DNA of 64,000 nucleotides from Sphingomonas citricola (GTDB taxonomy: Bacteria > Pseudomonadota > Alphaproteobacteria > Sphingomonadales > Sphingomonadaceae), in assembly GCF_019429535.1 (NCBI RefSeq), contig NZ_JAHXZM010000002.1:62001-126000 (forward strand). Reading direction: 5' to 3'. The position numbers and the translations under genes were made by a program. The notes beneath the pieces were generated by a model that was not told where the DNA came from, made no database searches, and saw only the letters and a list, made by a program, of their open reading frames with translations. Shown here piece by piece: positions 35,428 to 44,154 of this stretch; the stretch's first letter is position 1; each line of letters begins with the position of its first letter.

Positions 35428-36933
35428 ATGCGGGATCAGATACGATCGATTGTCATCGTCGGTGGCGGCACCGCGGGGTGGATGGCCGCGACATTCCTCG
35501 CGCGCCGGCTCGCGCATCTGCGCATCGTGATCACCGTGGTCGAGAGCTCCGCGATCGGCACCGTCGGCGTTGGTGAGGCGACCGTGCCCGCAATCCGCGA
35601 CTTCTTCGCCGCGGTCGAACTCGGCGAGACCGAGCTGCTGCGCGAGACCGAAGCGACGATCAAATACGGCATCCGCTTCGCCGACTGGAAAACACGCGGG
35701 CACGCGTTCTTCCATCCCTTCGGCCTCTACGGCGTGCCCGCGCGCGGCGTTCCCTTTCACCAGATCTGGCTGCGGCAGCGCGCCGCCGGCGACACGACGC
35801 CGATCGGCGACTATTGCCTCGCGACGCAGCTCGCCGAGCGTGACCTGTTCCTGCCGCCGAGCGACCGCCCCGCCAACGACCTGGGCGTGTTCAATTTCGC
35901 GGTGCATTTCGACGCGTCGAAATTCGCCGCGCTGCTGCGTCGGTTGGCGCTCGCCAACGGGGTCGCGCACCGCGACGCGCGGATCACCCGCGTCGCGCTC
36001 GATCCCGAGAACGGCCACGTCGCGGGTGTCGACCTCGACACCGGCGAGCAGGTGACGGGCGATCTGTGGATCGACTGCTCGGGCTTTCGCAGCCTGCTGC
36101 TCGGCGAAGCGATGGGGGTGGAATATCGCGACTGGCGCCACTGGCTGCCGTGCGACCGCGCGGTCGCGGTGCCGTGCGCGAGTGACGCGATGCATCGCCC
36201 GATGACGACCGCGACCGCGATGGAGGCGGGCTGGCGCTGGCACATCCCGCTGCGTCACCGCGTCGGCAACGGTTACGTCTATTGCTCCGACTTCATCGAC
36301 GATGCGGCGGCGGAGGACGCGCTGCTCGGCGCGCTCGAGGGCGCGCCGATCGCGGCGCCCAACCGCATCCGCTTCACCCCCGGCCACCGCGACCGGTTCT
36401 GGGAGCGCAACGTCGTCGGGCTGGGGTTGTCGTCGGGCTTTCTAGAACCGCTCGAGTCGACCAGCATCACGCTCATCCAGTCGGGGCTCGAACGGTTGCT
36501 GCCGCTCTTTCCCGATCGCGGCTTCGATCCCAGGCTGGCGGCGGTGTACAACCGGCAGTCGATGCTCGAGTTTGAGCGGATCCGCGATTTCCTGATGCTT
36601 CACTACCGCGGCAACGCGCGCCACGGCGAGCCGTTCTGGGACCATGTCCGCGCGATCGAGCCGACCGCGGGGCTGCAGCTGAAGCTCGACGCGTGGCGGT
36701 CGGCGGGCGAGTTCGTGCGCAACGAATGGGACACGTTCCAGGACGCGAGCTGGCTGAGCATGTACGCCGGTTTCGACGACTTGCCCGCGCGCCATTCCCC
36801 GCTCGCCGACCAGTTCGACGCGGCGGGCCTTAGCGACAGCCTGGCACGGATGCGCGACGCGATTGCGGGGACGCTGCGCCACGCCGAGCCGCACGGTCGT
36901 TTCCTATCGCGGGTGGTGGGCGAGTGCGCATGA
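35428..36933 (+). CDS. Flavin-dependent tryptophan halogenase family protein
   Basis: A 501-residue FADH2-dependent halogenase homologue. The FAD motif GGGTAGW is at 12-18, the catalytic-Lys position is K79 (ATIKYGIRF), W-x-W-x-I-P is at 269-274 (WRWHIP), and Glu343 is in PLESTSI. All diagnostic residues are kept. Such homologues often lie next to TonB receptors of the carbohydrate type in sphingomonads, caulobacters and xanthomonads, and their substrate there is unknown. A role in halogenating free tryptophan is not implied. No flavin reductase or tryptophan pathway gene is adjacent. ATG 35428 has GAGGAGAGG upstream. Confidence 0.93.
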   Translation: MRDQIRSIVIVGGGTAGWMAATFLARRLAHLRIVITVVESSAIGTVGVGEATVPAIRDFFAAVELGETELLRETEATIKYGIRFADWKTRGHAFFHPFGLYGVPARGVPFHQIWLRQRAAGDTTPIGDYCLATQLAERDLFLPPSDRPANDLGVFNFAVHFDASKFAALLRRLALANGVAHRDARITRVALDPENGHVAGVDLDTGEQVTGDLWIDCSGFRSLLLGEAMGVEYRDWRHWLPCDRAVAVPCASDAMHRPMTTATAMEAGWRWHIPLRHRVGNGYVYCSDFIDDAAAEDALLGALEGAPIAAPNRIRFTPGHRDRFWERNVVGLGLSSGFLEPLESTSITLIQSGLERLLPLFPDRGFDPRLAAVYNRQSMLEFERIRDFLMLHYRGNARHGEPFWDHVRAIEPTAGLQLKLDAWRSAGEFVRNEWDTFQDASWLSMYAGFDDLPARHSPLADQFDAAGLSDSLARMRDAIAGTLRHAEPHGRFLSRVVGECA

Positions 36934-36968
36934 CCGTCCCCCTCAAATCTGCCAGTGGTGATAACGCA

Positions 36969-36983
36969 AGACGTTTGATTTAT
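36969..36983. promoter_or_regulatory. Candidate ROK operator, second copy
   Basis: AGACGTTTGATTTAT, the reverse complement of ATAAATCAA-A-CGTCT, followed by GGCGG. It sits 29 bases before the ROK regulator start and matches the site at 32179 except for one extra spacer base. Suggests autoregulation by the ROK protein. Confidence 0.55.
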
Positions 36984-37011
36984 TGGCGGCGGACCCTAGG
37001 ATCGCGATCAG

Positions 37012-38229
37012 ATGTCCTCTGATCCCTTCACCGCCCGCACGCAGCCCCGATTGGTCGGCGCCAACATCGAACATGCCGGGCTGCACAACCAGCGTGTCGT
37101 GCTCCACGCGATCCGGGTCGCGGGCACCGCGACGCGTGCCGAGATCGCGGACGTGACCGGGCTCACCCCGGCGACGATCTCGAACATCACCAACCGCCTG
37201 CTCGACGAAGGGCTGCTCGAACGCGCGGGCCAACGCCGTGGCGGGCGCGGACAGCCGGCGACGCGGCTGGTGGTCAACCCCGCCGGCGCGTTCGCGATCG
37301 GCGTCAACATCGACCGCGATCACCTGACGCTGGTCGCGGTCGATTTCGACGGCGCGATGCGCGCGCGGATCAGTTGCGAACGCGCCTTTGCGACGCCGGC
37401 GCAGGTGCAGGAATTCTATCGCAGCAACGTCCACGACCTGTTGCAGCAGGGCGGGGTCACCGTGTCGTCGCTGACCGGGATCGGCGTCGCGCTGCCCGAC
37501 GATCTGGGGCGCATCGATCTGCCGGGGCGGCCGAGCGATTACGACCAATGGTCGACCGTCGATGTCGCGAGCCTGTTCGTCGAACCGTTCGCGCTGCCCG
37601 TCCTGGTCGAGAACGACGCCGCCGCAGCCGCGATCGGCGAGATGCAGTTCGGGCTCGGGCAGCATTATTCGAGCTTTTTCTACCTGCTGATCGCGTTCGG
37701 GCTGGGCGGCGGCGTGGTCGTGAACTCGCTCTACAATCGCGGGGCCGACGGGCGCAGCGGCGAGATCGGTTTCATGCTGGTCGACGACCGCGACGGCCAG
37801 CGCGTGCAGTTGCAGAGCATCGTCTCGCTCGCGGGGTTCGCGCGCGCGCTGGCGGAGGCCGGGCTCGAGCCCGCGAGCATCCGCGACCTCGACCTGCGCG
37901 ATCCGCGCGTCGCGCAGGTCGCGCACGACTGGGTCGCGCGCGCCGCGCAGGCGCTGGTCCAGCCGATGATCGCGGTCAGTTGCCTGCTCAATCCCGGCGC
38001 GGTGCTGATCGGCGGGCGGCTGCCCTTCGCGCTCGTCGAGCAACTGGCGCAGCGCACCAACGTGCTGATGCGGCGGGTCGGCGCGCACGCGCCGGTGCTC
38101 GCCCCGATCAAGGCCGCGGCGATGGCGGAAGATTCGCCCGCGATCGGCGCCGCTCTGCTCAGTTTCGGGCATCTGATGCTCCCCGCCGACAGCATCGCGG
38201 GCGGCACGCGTGCCGACGCCGCGGCATGA
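37012..38229 (+). CDS. ROK-family transcriptional regulator
   Basis: A 405-residue repressor in the NagC/XylR group. The N-terminal winged helix-turn-helix contains TRAEIADVTGLTPATISNIT and then EGLLERAGQR. The ROK sugar-kinase-like domain has VENDAAAAAIGE, LIAFGLGGGVVVN and GEIGFMLVDD. The zinc-binding cluster of enzymatic ROK proteins is absent, as expected for a regulator with sugar-sensing function only. The putative operators at 32179 and 36969 and its place between receptor/halogenase and kinase/GH2/transporter make it the likely regulator of the sugar locus. The effector is probably a mono- or disaccharide derived from the imported glycan. Confidence 0.92.
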   Translation: MSSDPFTARTQPRLVGANIEHAGLHNQRVVLHAIRVAGTATRAEIADVTGLTPATISNITNRLLDEGLLERAGQRRGGRGQPATRLVVNPAGAFAIGVNIDRDHLTLVAVDFDGAMRARISCERAFATPAQVQEFYRSNVHDLLQQGGVTVSSLTGIGVALPDDLGRIDLPGRPSDYDQWSTVDVASLFVEPFALPVLVENDAAAAAIGEMQFGLGQHYSSFFYLLIAFGLGGGVVVNSLYNRGADGRSGEIGFMLVDDRDGQRVQLQSIVSLAGFARALAEAGLEPASIRDLDLRDPRVAQVAHDWVARAAQALVQPMIAVSCLLNPGAVLIGGRLPFALVEQLAQRTNVLMRRVGAHAPVLAPIKAAAMAEDSPAIGAALLSFGHLMLPADSIAGGTRADAAA

Positions 38230-38270
38230 CCACGCACGCGCCGACACCGGCATGAGGAAAGACTGACGCC

Positions 38271-39215
38271 ATGCGCGACGAGAAAACGCAACGCATCGCC
38301 GGGGTCGAGCTGGGCGGCACCAAATGCATCGTCGTCCTGTCGGACGCGTCGGGCGCGATCCTCGAGCAGCACGCGGTCGCGACGCAGGCGCCAGGCGAGA
38401 CGCTGGACGCGATCACCGCGCATCTGGCGCGGTGGTGGAACGCGGGCGGGTTCGACGCGCTCGGCATCGCCTCGTTCGGGCCGCTCGACCTCGATCCGCG
38501 CTCACCGGGCTACGGTACGATCACGACCACGGCGAAGCCCGGCTGGCGCGATGCACCGGTGCTGGCGACGCTGACCGAGCGGTTCGACGTGCCCGTCGCG
38601 TTCGACACCGACGTCAACGGCGCGGCGCTGGCGGAAGGGCGCTGGGGCGCGGCGCAGGGGTTGCGCGACTACGCTTATGTCACGGTCGGCACGGGCGTCG
38701 GGGTCGGATTGATCGTCAACGGCGCGCCGACCCGCGGGATCGGGCATTGCGAGGCGGGGCACATGCGCGTTGCGCGGCTGCCGCACGACGACTGGGCGGG
38801 CGCGTGTCCGTATCACGGCGCGTGCGTCGAGGGGCTCGCCGCTGGCCCGGCGATCGCGGCGCGCGTCGGTGCGCCTGCCGAAACACTGCCGCGCGACCAT
38901 GCGGTGTGGGAGAGCGTGGTCGAGGCAGTGGCGCATATGCTGCAGGCGCTCGCCGCCGCAACCGGCCCGCGCCGGTTCCTCGTCGGCGGCGGGGTGCTGG
39001 GCGCGCGGCCCGATCTGACCGCGCGGATCGACGCGCGCGTGCGGGCGCTGGTCGGCGATTATCTCGCCCTGCCGCCGGCGAGCGCGACCGCGCCGTACGT
39101 GTCGGCGCCGGGGCTGGGTGCGGCGGCGGGGCCGCTCGGCCCGATCGCGCTCGCCTTGTCGGTGGTGCCCGCCGCGACCGCCAACCCGGTACAACCCGTC
39201 ACCGCCTGCCACTGA
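38271..39215 (+). CDS. ROK-family sugar kinase (fructokinase-like)
   Basis: A 314-residue sugar kinase. GVELGGTKC is the ATP phosphate-1 motif, IASFGPLDL and FDTDVNGAALAEGRW the sugar-binding and catalytic-Asp regions, VTVGTGVGVGLI the phosphate-2 motif. The zinc cluster GHCEAGH...ACPYHGACVEGLA matches the CxH...C-x-x-H-x-x-C pattern of ROK fructokinases and mannokinases. It is 41 bases after the ROK regulator and 52 bases before the GH2 gene on the same strand. It would phosphorylate the hexose freed by GH2 hydrolysis. Fructose is the most likely substrate, as in the similar scrK/mak group; glucose or mannose remain possible. Confidence 0.88.
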   Translation: MRDEKTQRIAGVELGGTKCIVVLSDASGAILEQHAVATQAPGETLDAITAHLARWWNAGGFDALGIASFGPLDLDPRSPGYGTITTTAKPGWRDAPVLATLTERFDVPVAFDTDVNGAALAEGRWGAAQGLRDYAYVTVGTGVGVGLIVNGAPTRGIGHCEAGHMRVARLPHDDWAGACPYHGACVEGLAAGPAIAARVGAPAETLPRDHAVWESVVEAVAHMLQALAAATGPRRFLVGGGVLGARPDLTARIDARVRALVGDYLALPPASATAPYVSAPGLGAAAGPLGPIALALSVVPAATANPVQPVTACH

Positions 39216-39267
39216 ACGACACGCTCGCCCGCGCCGACGAGCGCGGCGACCAAAGGGAGAGAGACAG

Positions 39268-42200
39268 ATGAACGCGTCAAGCAAGATCGCGTCGATGCTG
39301 CTGGCGGGCGTCGCGCTCGCCGCATTGCCGGCGACCGGCCAGACCCCCGGCAACAGCGGTCCGTACAACGCGCACGTGCTGACGGGGGGCATCGGGATCG
39401 AGCGTCCGCTCGAGCAGGCCGATGCGCTGATCGCGGGCGGCGCGCCCTATACGCTCATGACATGGGTGCGCGTCGATGCGCGCGACGCGGGCGAGGTCGT
39501 ATTGGTGCAGGTCGGACGCGATGCCGCGCGCCGCGCGCTGGTGCTGGCGGGCGGGCGCCTGGCCTTGCGCGACGGCGCGACGCTGCTGCGCGGTGCGGCG
39601 GTGGGGCAGGGCTGGCACCATCTCGCGGCATCGTCGGACGGCGCGCGCGTCACATTGTTCCTCGACGGGCAGGTGGTCGGCGGCGGGCGCGCGGCGGCAA
39701 CCGCGGTCGCCCCGGTGATCGCGGTCGCGCCGGCAATCCCCGGCGCGCCGCATTTCGGCGGGGATCTGGTCGACGCGCGCGTCGAGGCGGGGGCGCTCCA
39801 TAGCGCCGCAATCGGCGCGATCGTTCGCGCGCGACCCGATTTCGCATTGGTGCAGATGACCGAGGTCGGCGTCGGCTGGCCGTTCCAGAAACAGGCCAAC
39901 ATCGGACTGACGACACAGCAGGACGCGTGGACGCTGCCGCAGTCGCGCGACAGCGCCTATACCGCCCCCGTCGCGAAGCCGGTGTCGAGCGCGCCTGTGA
40001 TGCAGCCGACCGTGCCGGGGCACTGGCAGGTCAACGGCTGGACGCTGGCGGCGGCGCCCGACGTGGCGGGCGACGGCGCGACGCTGTCGCGCGCGGGTGC
40101 CCCCAAGGGCACGTGGCGCGCAGCGACCGTGCCGGGCACGGTGCTGCAGACGTTGGTCGACCGCGGCGTCTATCCCGACCCGTATTACGGGCTCAACAAC
40201 CTCAAGATCCCCGAGACCCTCGCGCGGCAGGATTACTGGTACCGCACCAGCTTCACCGTGCCCGCGCAAGCCGCGGGGAAGCGGCTGACGCTGGTGTTCG
40301 GCGGGATCAATTACGCCGCGGAAATCTGGGCCAACGGGACGCGGCTGGGCGAGACGCACGGCGCATTCGTGCGCGGGCAATTCGCCTACACCCCGGTCGC
40401 GGGCGAGAACGTGATCGCGGTCAGGGTATCGCCGCCGCCGCATCCCGGCATCCCGCACGAACAATCGGTAAAGGCGGGCGTGGGCGAGAACGGCGGACAG
40501 CTCGCGATCGACGGGCCGACCTTCGTCGCGACCGAGGGGTGGGACTGGATCCCCGGCATCCGCGACCGCAATACCGGGCTGTGGCGCCCGGTCGAGCTCG
40601 TCGCGACCGGCGCGGTCAAAATCGGCGATCCGCACGTCGTCACCGACCTGCCGCTGCCGCGCACCGACAGCGCCGACGTCTACGTGACGGTGCCGATCGA
40701 CAATGCGGGCGCGGCGGCCGACGTCACCGTGCGCGTCGCGTTCGAAGGCGTGACGGTCGAGAAGCGGGTGGTCGCGCCCGCGGGCCATAGCGAGGTTGCC
40801 TTCACCCCGGCCGAGTTCCGGCAGTTGAGTGTGGCCAACCCCAAGCTGTGGTGGCCGAACGGCTACGGCGAGCCGCATTTGTACGACGTGAACTATGAAG
40901 TGGCGGGGGCGGACGGCGTGTCGGACACGCGCCGCGACCGGTTCGGCATCCGCGAGGTCAGCTACGACCTGTCGCTGTTCGATGCCGCAGGCGCACTTCG
41001 CCGTGTCAACGTGCAGACGACCGACGGCGCGCTCGCGCACACGCCGCTGATCGACGTGCGCCACGCCGCGATCAAGCAGACGCCGACCGGCTGGGCGGAA
41101 TCGCTCACTCCCGCGGGCGAGCGGTCGCGCGGGGTGACGCCGATCACTGAAACGCTGCCCGAGCCGCATCTGACGATCCGCGTCAACGGCGTGCGGATCG
41201 CGGCGCGCGGCGGCAACTGGGGCATGGACGACGCGATGAAGCGCGTCAGCTACGACCGGCTCGCGCCGTATTTCCGCCTCCAGCGCGAGGCGCACATGAA
41301 CATCATCCGCAACTGGATGGGCAACAACAACGAGGAGGAGTTCTACGATCTCGCCGACGAGAACGGCATGATGATCCTGAACGATTTCTGGCAGTCGACG
41401 CAGAACTTCCAGGTCGAGCCCGAGGACGCGTCGCTGTTCCTCGATAACGCGCGCGACACGATCGCGCGCTACCGCAACCACCCCTCGATCATCCTGTGGT
41501 TCGGCCGCAACGAAGGCGTGCCCTATCCGACGCTCAACGAAGGGCTGGCGAAGGCGGTGTTCGACCTCGACGGGACACGCTGGTTCACCGGCAGCTCGAA
41601 CATGGTCAACCTGCAAGGCTCGGGGCCGTACAATTACCGCCCGCCGGTCGGTTACTTCACCGACCTCGCCACCGGTTTCTCGGTCGAGACCGGCACGCCG
41701 TCCTTCTCGACCGCGGAATCGATCGCGAGCTACGTGCCCGCGGGCGACCGCTGGCCGCTCGGCGACGTGCTCGCCTACCACGACTGGCATTTCGCCGGGA
41801 ACGGCGACACGAAGACGTTCATGGCCACGCTCGACCGCATGTACGGCGCTGGCACCAGCTTCGCCGATTTCGAGCGCAAGGCGCAGATGATGAACCTCGA
41901 AACGCACAAGGCGATGTACGAGGGCTATCAGGGGCATCTGTGGACCAAGAATTCGGGCCGGCTATTGTGGATGACGCATCCGGCGTGGCCGTCGAACGCG
42001 TGGCAGATCTATTCGTGGGATTACGACACCCACGCCGCTTACTACGGCGCGAAAAAGGCGGTCGAGCCGCTCCACGTCCAGCTCAACCTGCCCGGTAACG
42101 AGCTGGTGGTGCTGAACACCACGCGTGACGACGCGCGCGGCCTCATCGCGCGTGTGCGCGTCGTCGGGCTCGACAACCGCGCGCTCTATTCGCACGACAC

Positions 42201-42678
42201 GAAACTGGACGCGCTCGCCAATCGCGCGACCGCGCTCGACGCGGTGCCGCTAGCCGGTCTGTTCGCGGCGAACCCGATGCTGCTGGTCAAGCTGTCGCTG
42301 CTAGGCCGCGACGGCCGATCGGTGTCGGAGAATTTCTACTGGCGCGGGCGCGACGAGGGCGCGTACCGCGCGCTCAACACGATCGCGCCCGTCGCGCTCA
42401 CCGCGAGCGCGGGGGCGGTGACGACGAGCGGCAGCGATCACGTCGTCGAGGTGACGCTCGCGAACGACAGCGCGGTGCCCGCGCTCAACGCCAAGCTGAC
42501 GTTGGTGGACGAGGCGGGCAAGCGTATCCTGCCCGCGTTCTACGACGACAATTACGTGTCGATGTTGCCGGGCGAGCGCCGCGTGATCGCGATCCGTTAT
42601 CCCGCCAGTATCTCCGCCAGCCCGCGCGTCACGCTGTCGGGGTGGAACGTCACCGCAGCGACGGTGGCGACGCGATGA
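39268..42678 (+). CDS. Secreted GH2 glycosidase with LamG-like domain (beta-mannosidase/exo-glucosaminidase type)
   Basis: A 1136-residue protein with signal peptide (MNASSKIASMLLAGVALAAL). A LamG-type jelly roll spans about residues 35-165 (MTWVRVDA, GQGWHHLAASSDGA, LFLDGQVVGG), then GH2 sandwich and TIM-barrel domains. The putative acid/base is E749 (WFGRNEGV) and nucleophile E807 (FSVETGTP). This pattern and the LWWPNGYGEP stretch fit the beta-mannosidase/exo-beta-D-glucosaminidase branch of GH2. It would be periplasmic or surface-bound. It has AAGGGAGAGA upstream. Its stop overlaps the start of the MFS gene (ATGA). Confidence 0.85.
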   Translation: MNASSKIASMLLAGVALAALPATGQTPGNSGPYNAHVLTGGIGIERPLEQADALIAGGAPYTLMTWVRVDARDAGEVVLVQVGRDAARRALVLAGGRLALRDGATLLRGAAVGQGWHHLAASSDGARVTLFLDGQVVGGGRAAATAVAPVIAVAPAIPGAPHFGGDLVDARVEAGALHSAAIGAIVRARPDFALVQMTEVGVGWPFQKQANIGLTTQQDAWTLPQSRDSAYTAPVAKPVSSAPVMQPTVPGHWQVNGWTLAAAPDVAGDGATLSRAGAPKGTWRAATVPGTVLQTLVDRGVYPDPYYGLNNLKIPETLARQDYWYRTSFTVPAQAAGKRLTLVFGGINYAAEIWANGTRLGETHGAFVRGQFAYTPVAGENVIAVRVSPPPHPGIPHEQSVKAGVGENGGQLAIDGPTFVATEGWDWIPGIRDRNTGLWRPVELVATGAVKIGDPHVVTDLPLPRTDSADVYVTVPIDNAGAAADVTVRVAFEGVTVEKRVVAPAGHSEVAFTPAEFRQLSVANPKLWWPNGYGEPHLYDVNYEVAGADGVSDTRRDRFGIREVSYDLSLFDAAGALRRVNVQTTDGALAHTPLIDVRHAAIKQTPTGWAESLTPAGERSRGVTPITETLPEPHLTIRVNGVRIAARGGNWGMDDAMKRVSYDRLAPYFRLQREAHMNIIRNWMGNNNEEEFYDLADENGMMILNDFWQSTQNFQVEPEDASLFLDNARDTIARYRNHPSIILWFGRNEGVPYPTLNEGLAKAVFDLDGTRWFTGSSNMVNLQGSGPYNYRPPVGYFTDLATGFSVETGTPSFSTAESIASYVPAGDRWPLGDVLAYHDWHFAGNGDTKTFMATLDRMYGAGTSFADFERKAQMMNLETHKAMYEGYQGHLWTKNSGRLLWMTHPAWPSNAWQIYSWDYDTHAAYYGAKKAVEPLHVQLNLPGNELVVLNTTRDDARGLIARVRVVGLDNRALYSHDTKLDALANRATALDAVPLAGLFAANPMLLVKLSLLGRDGRSVSENFYWRGRDEGAYRALNTIAPVALTASAGAVTTSGSDHVVEVTLANDSAVPALNAKLTLVDEAGKRILPAFYDDNYVSMLPGERRVIAIRYPASISASPRVTLSGWNVTAATVATR

Positions 42679-44129
42679 GCGCGCCAGGCGTGATCGAACC
42701 CTCCGACGACGCCGAAGGCGACGCGCGCGTCACGCCGGCGATCGTGCTCAGCGCCCTCGGTGCGGCGCTCGGCGGATTGCTGTTCGGGTTCGATACCGCG
42801 GTGATCTCGGGCACGACCGTCGCGTTGCAGGCGCATTTCGCGCTGAGCGATGCGGCACTGGGTTTCACTGTGGCGGCGGCGCTGATCGGCACCGTGATCG
42901 GATCGCTCGTCGCCGGGGCGCCCGCCGATCGCTACGGGCGCAGGCCGATGCTGCTGGTGATCGCGATCGCTTATGTCGTCTCGTCGATCGGCGCGGGGCT
43001 CGCCGGCGGCTGGACCGCGCTGCTGCTGTTCCGGTTCCTCGGCGGGCTCGCGATCGGGGCGGCGTCGGTCGTGACCCCGGTCTATATCGCGGAGGTGTCG
43101 CCCGCGCGGTTCCGCGGGCGGCTGGTCGCGCTCAACCAGCTCAACATCGTGCTCGGCATCCTGCTGGCGTTCCTGTCGAATTATCTGGTGGCGCAGGTCG
43201 CGCCGCCGGCGGTGGCGTGGCGATGGATGCTCGGCATTGTCGCGGTACCCTCGGCCGTGTTCCTGCTCGTCACGCTGCTGCTGCCCGACAGTCCGCGCTG
43301 GTATGCCGCGAGGGGCCGCGACGCTGAAGCGCTCGCGGTCCTGCGCCGGCTCGGTTTCGGCGACGCGGCGGGGTCTCTCGCGCAGATGCGCGCCGCGCAA
43401 GCTGGCGTGGGCGCGGACACGATGCGGGATAGGCCGCGCTTGTTCGATCGCAGATACTCGGTGCCGGTCTCCTGCGCGATCGCGATCGCGATGTTCAACC
43501 AGCTCTCGGGCATCAACGCGCTGCTTTATTATGCGCCGCGCATCTTCGCGCTGGGCGGTGCGGGTGCGGACAGCGCCCTGCTGCAGTCGATCGCGGTCGG
43601 GGGCACGAACCTCGTCTTCACGCTGCTCGCGCTTTCGCTGATCGACCGGTTCGGCCGCCGGCCATTGCTGTTCGTCGGCTCGATCGTCTGCGCCGCCGCG
43701 CTGATCCTCGTCGGGATCCAGCTCGAGCAGGTGCGCCCCGACGGTACGCTGATCCTCGTCGGGCTGCTCGGTTTCATCGCCGCCTTCGCGGTCAGCCAGG
43801 GCGCGGTGATCTGGGTCTTCATCGCCGAGATTTTCCCGAGCGAGATCCGCGGCAAGGGACAGGCGCTCGGCTCGACCACGCACTGGGTGATGGCGGCGGC
43901 GATCACCTGGACCTTCCCGGTCGTCGCGACCGCGCTCGGCGGCTGGGTGTTCTTCGCCTTCGCGGGCGCGATGCTGCTGCAGTTCCTGTGGGTCGCGCGG
44001 TACATGCCCGAGACGAACGGGGTCGCGCTGGAGAACATGCGATACGCGCCCCGTGCGACGACGCGAAACCAGACTGATGCAGATCAAGGTCGGTCGAAGA
44101 AGAGAGACACAACGGTTTACCCATTGTAG
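42675..44129 (+). CDS. MFS sugar porter
   Basis: A 484-residue, 12-helix major-facilitator transporter of the sugar porter family (XylE/GalP-like). It has DRYGRRP in loop 2-3, RFRGRLVALNQL, PDSPRWYAARGR at the middle, FNQLSGINALLYYAP (Q-x-S-G-I-N-A) in helix 7, DRFGRRP in loop 8-9 and MPETNGVALE at the end, all family signatures. A Lys/Arg/Asp-rich cytosolic tail follows. It imports the hexose released in the periplasm by the preceding GH2 enzyme with protons. Overlaps the GH2 gene by 4 bases. Only 25 bases separate it from the glycosyltransferase operon. Confidence 0.93.
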   Translation: MSAPGVIEPSDDAEGDARVTPAIVLSALGAALGGLLFGFDTAVISGTTVALQAHFALSDAALGFTVAAALIGTVIGSLVAGAPADRYGRRPMLLVIAIAYVVSSIGAGLAGGWTALLLFRFLGGLAIGAASVVTPVYIAEVSPARFRGRLVALNQLNIVLGILLAFLSNYLVAQVAPPAVAWRWMLGIVAVPSAVFLLVTLLLPDSPRWYAARGRDAEALAVLRRLGFGDAAGSLAQMRAAQAGVGADTMRDRPRLFDRRYSVPVSCAIAIAMFNQLSGINALLYYAPRIFALGGAGADSALLQSIAVGGTNLVFTLLALSLIDRFGRRPLLFVGSIVCAAALILVGIQLEQVRPDGTLILVGLLGFIAAFAVSQGAVIWVFIAEIFPSEIRGKGQALGSTTHWVMAAAITWTFPVVATALGGWVFFAFAGAMLLQFLWVARYMPETNGVALENMRYAPRATTRNQTDADQGRSKKRDTTVYPL

Positions 44130-44154
44130 ACGAACCCGATAACACGGGGTCCTC

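Noticed and set aside
39277..41937. 886-codon minus-strand frame opposite the GH2 gene
   Set aside because: Antisense shadow; the plus strand encodes a signal peptide and complete GH2 active site.
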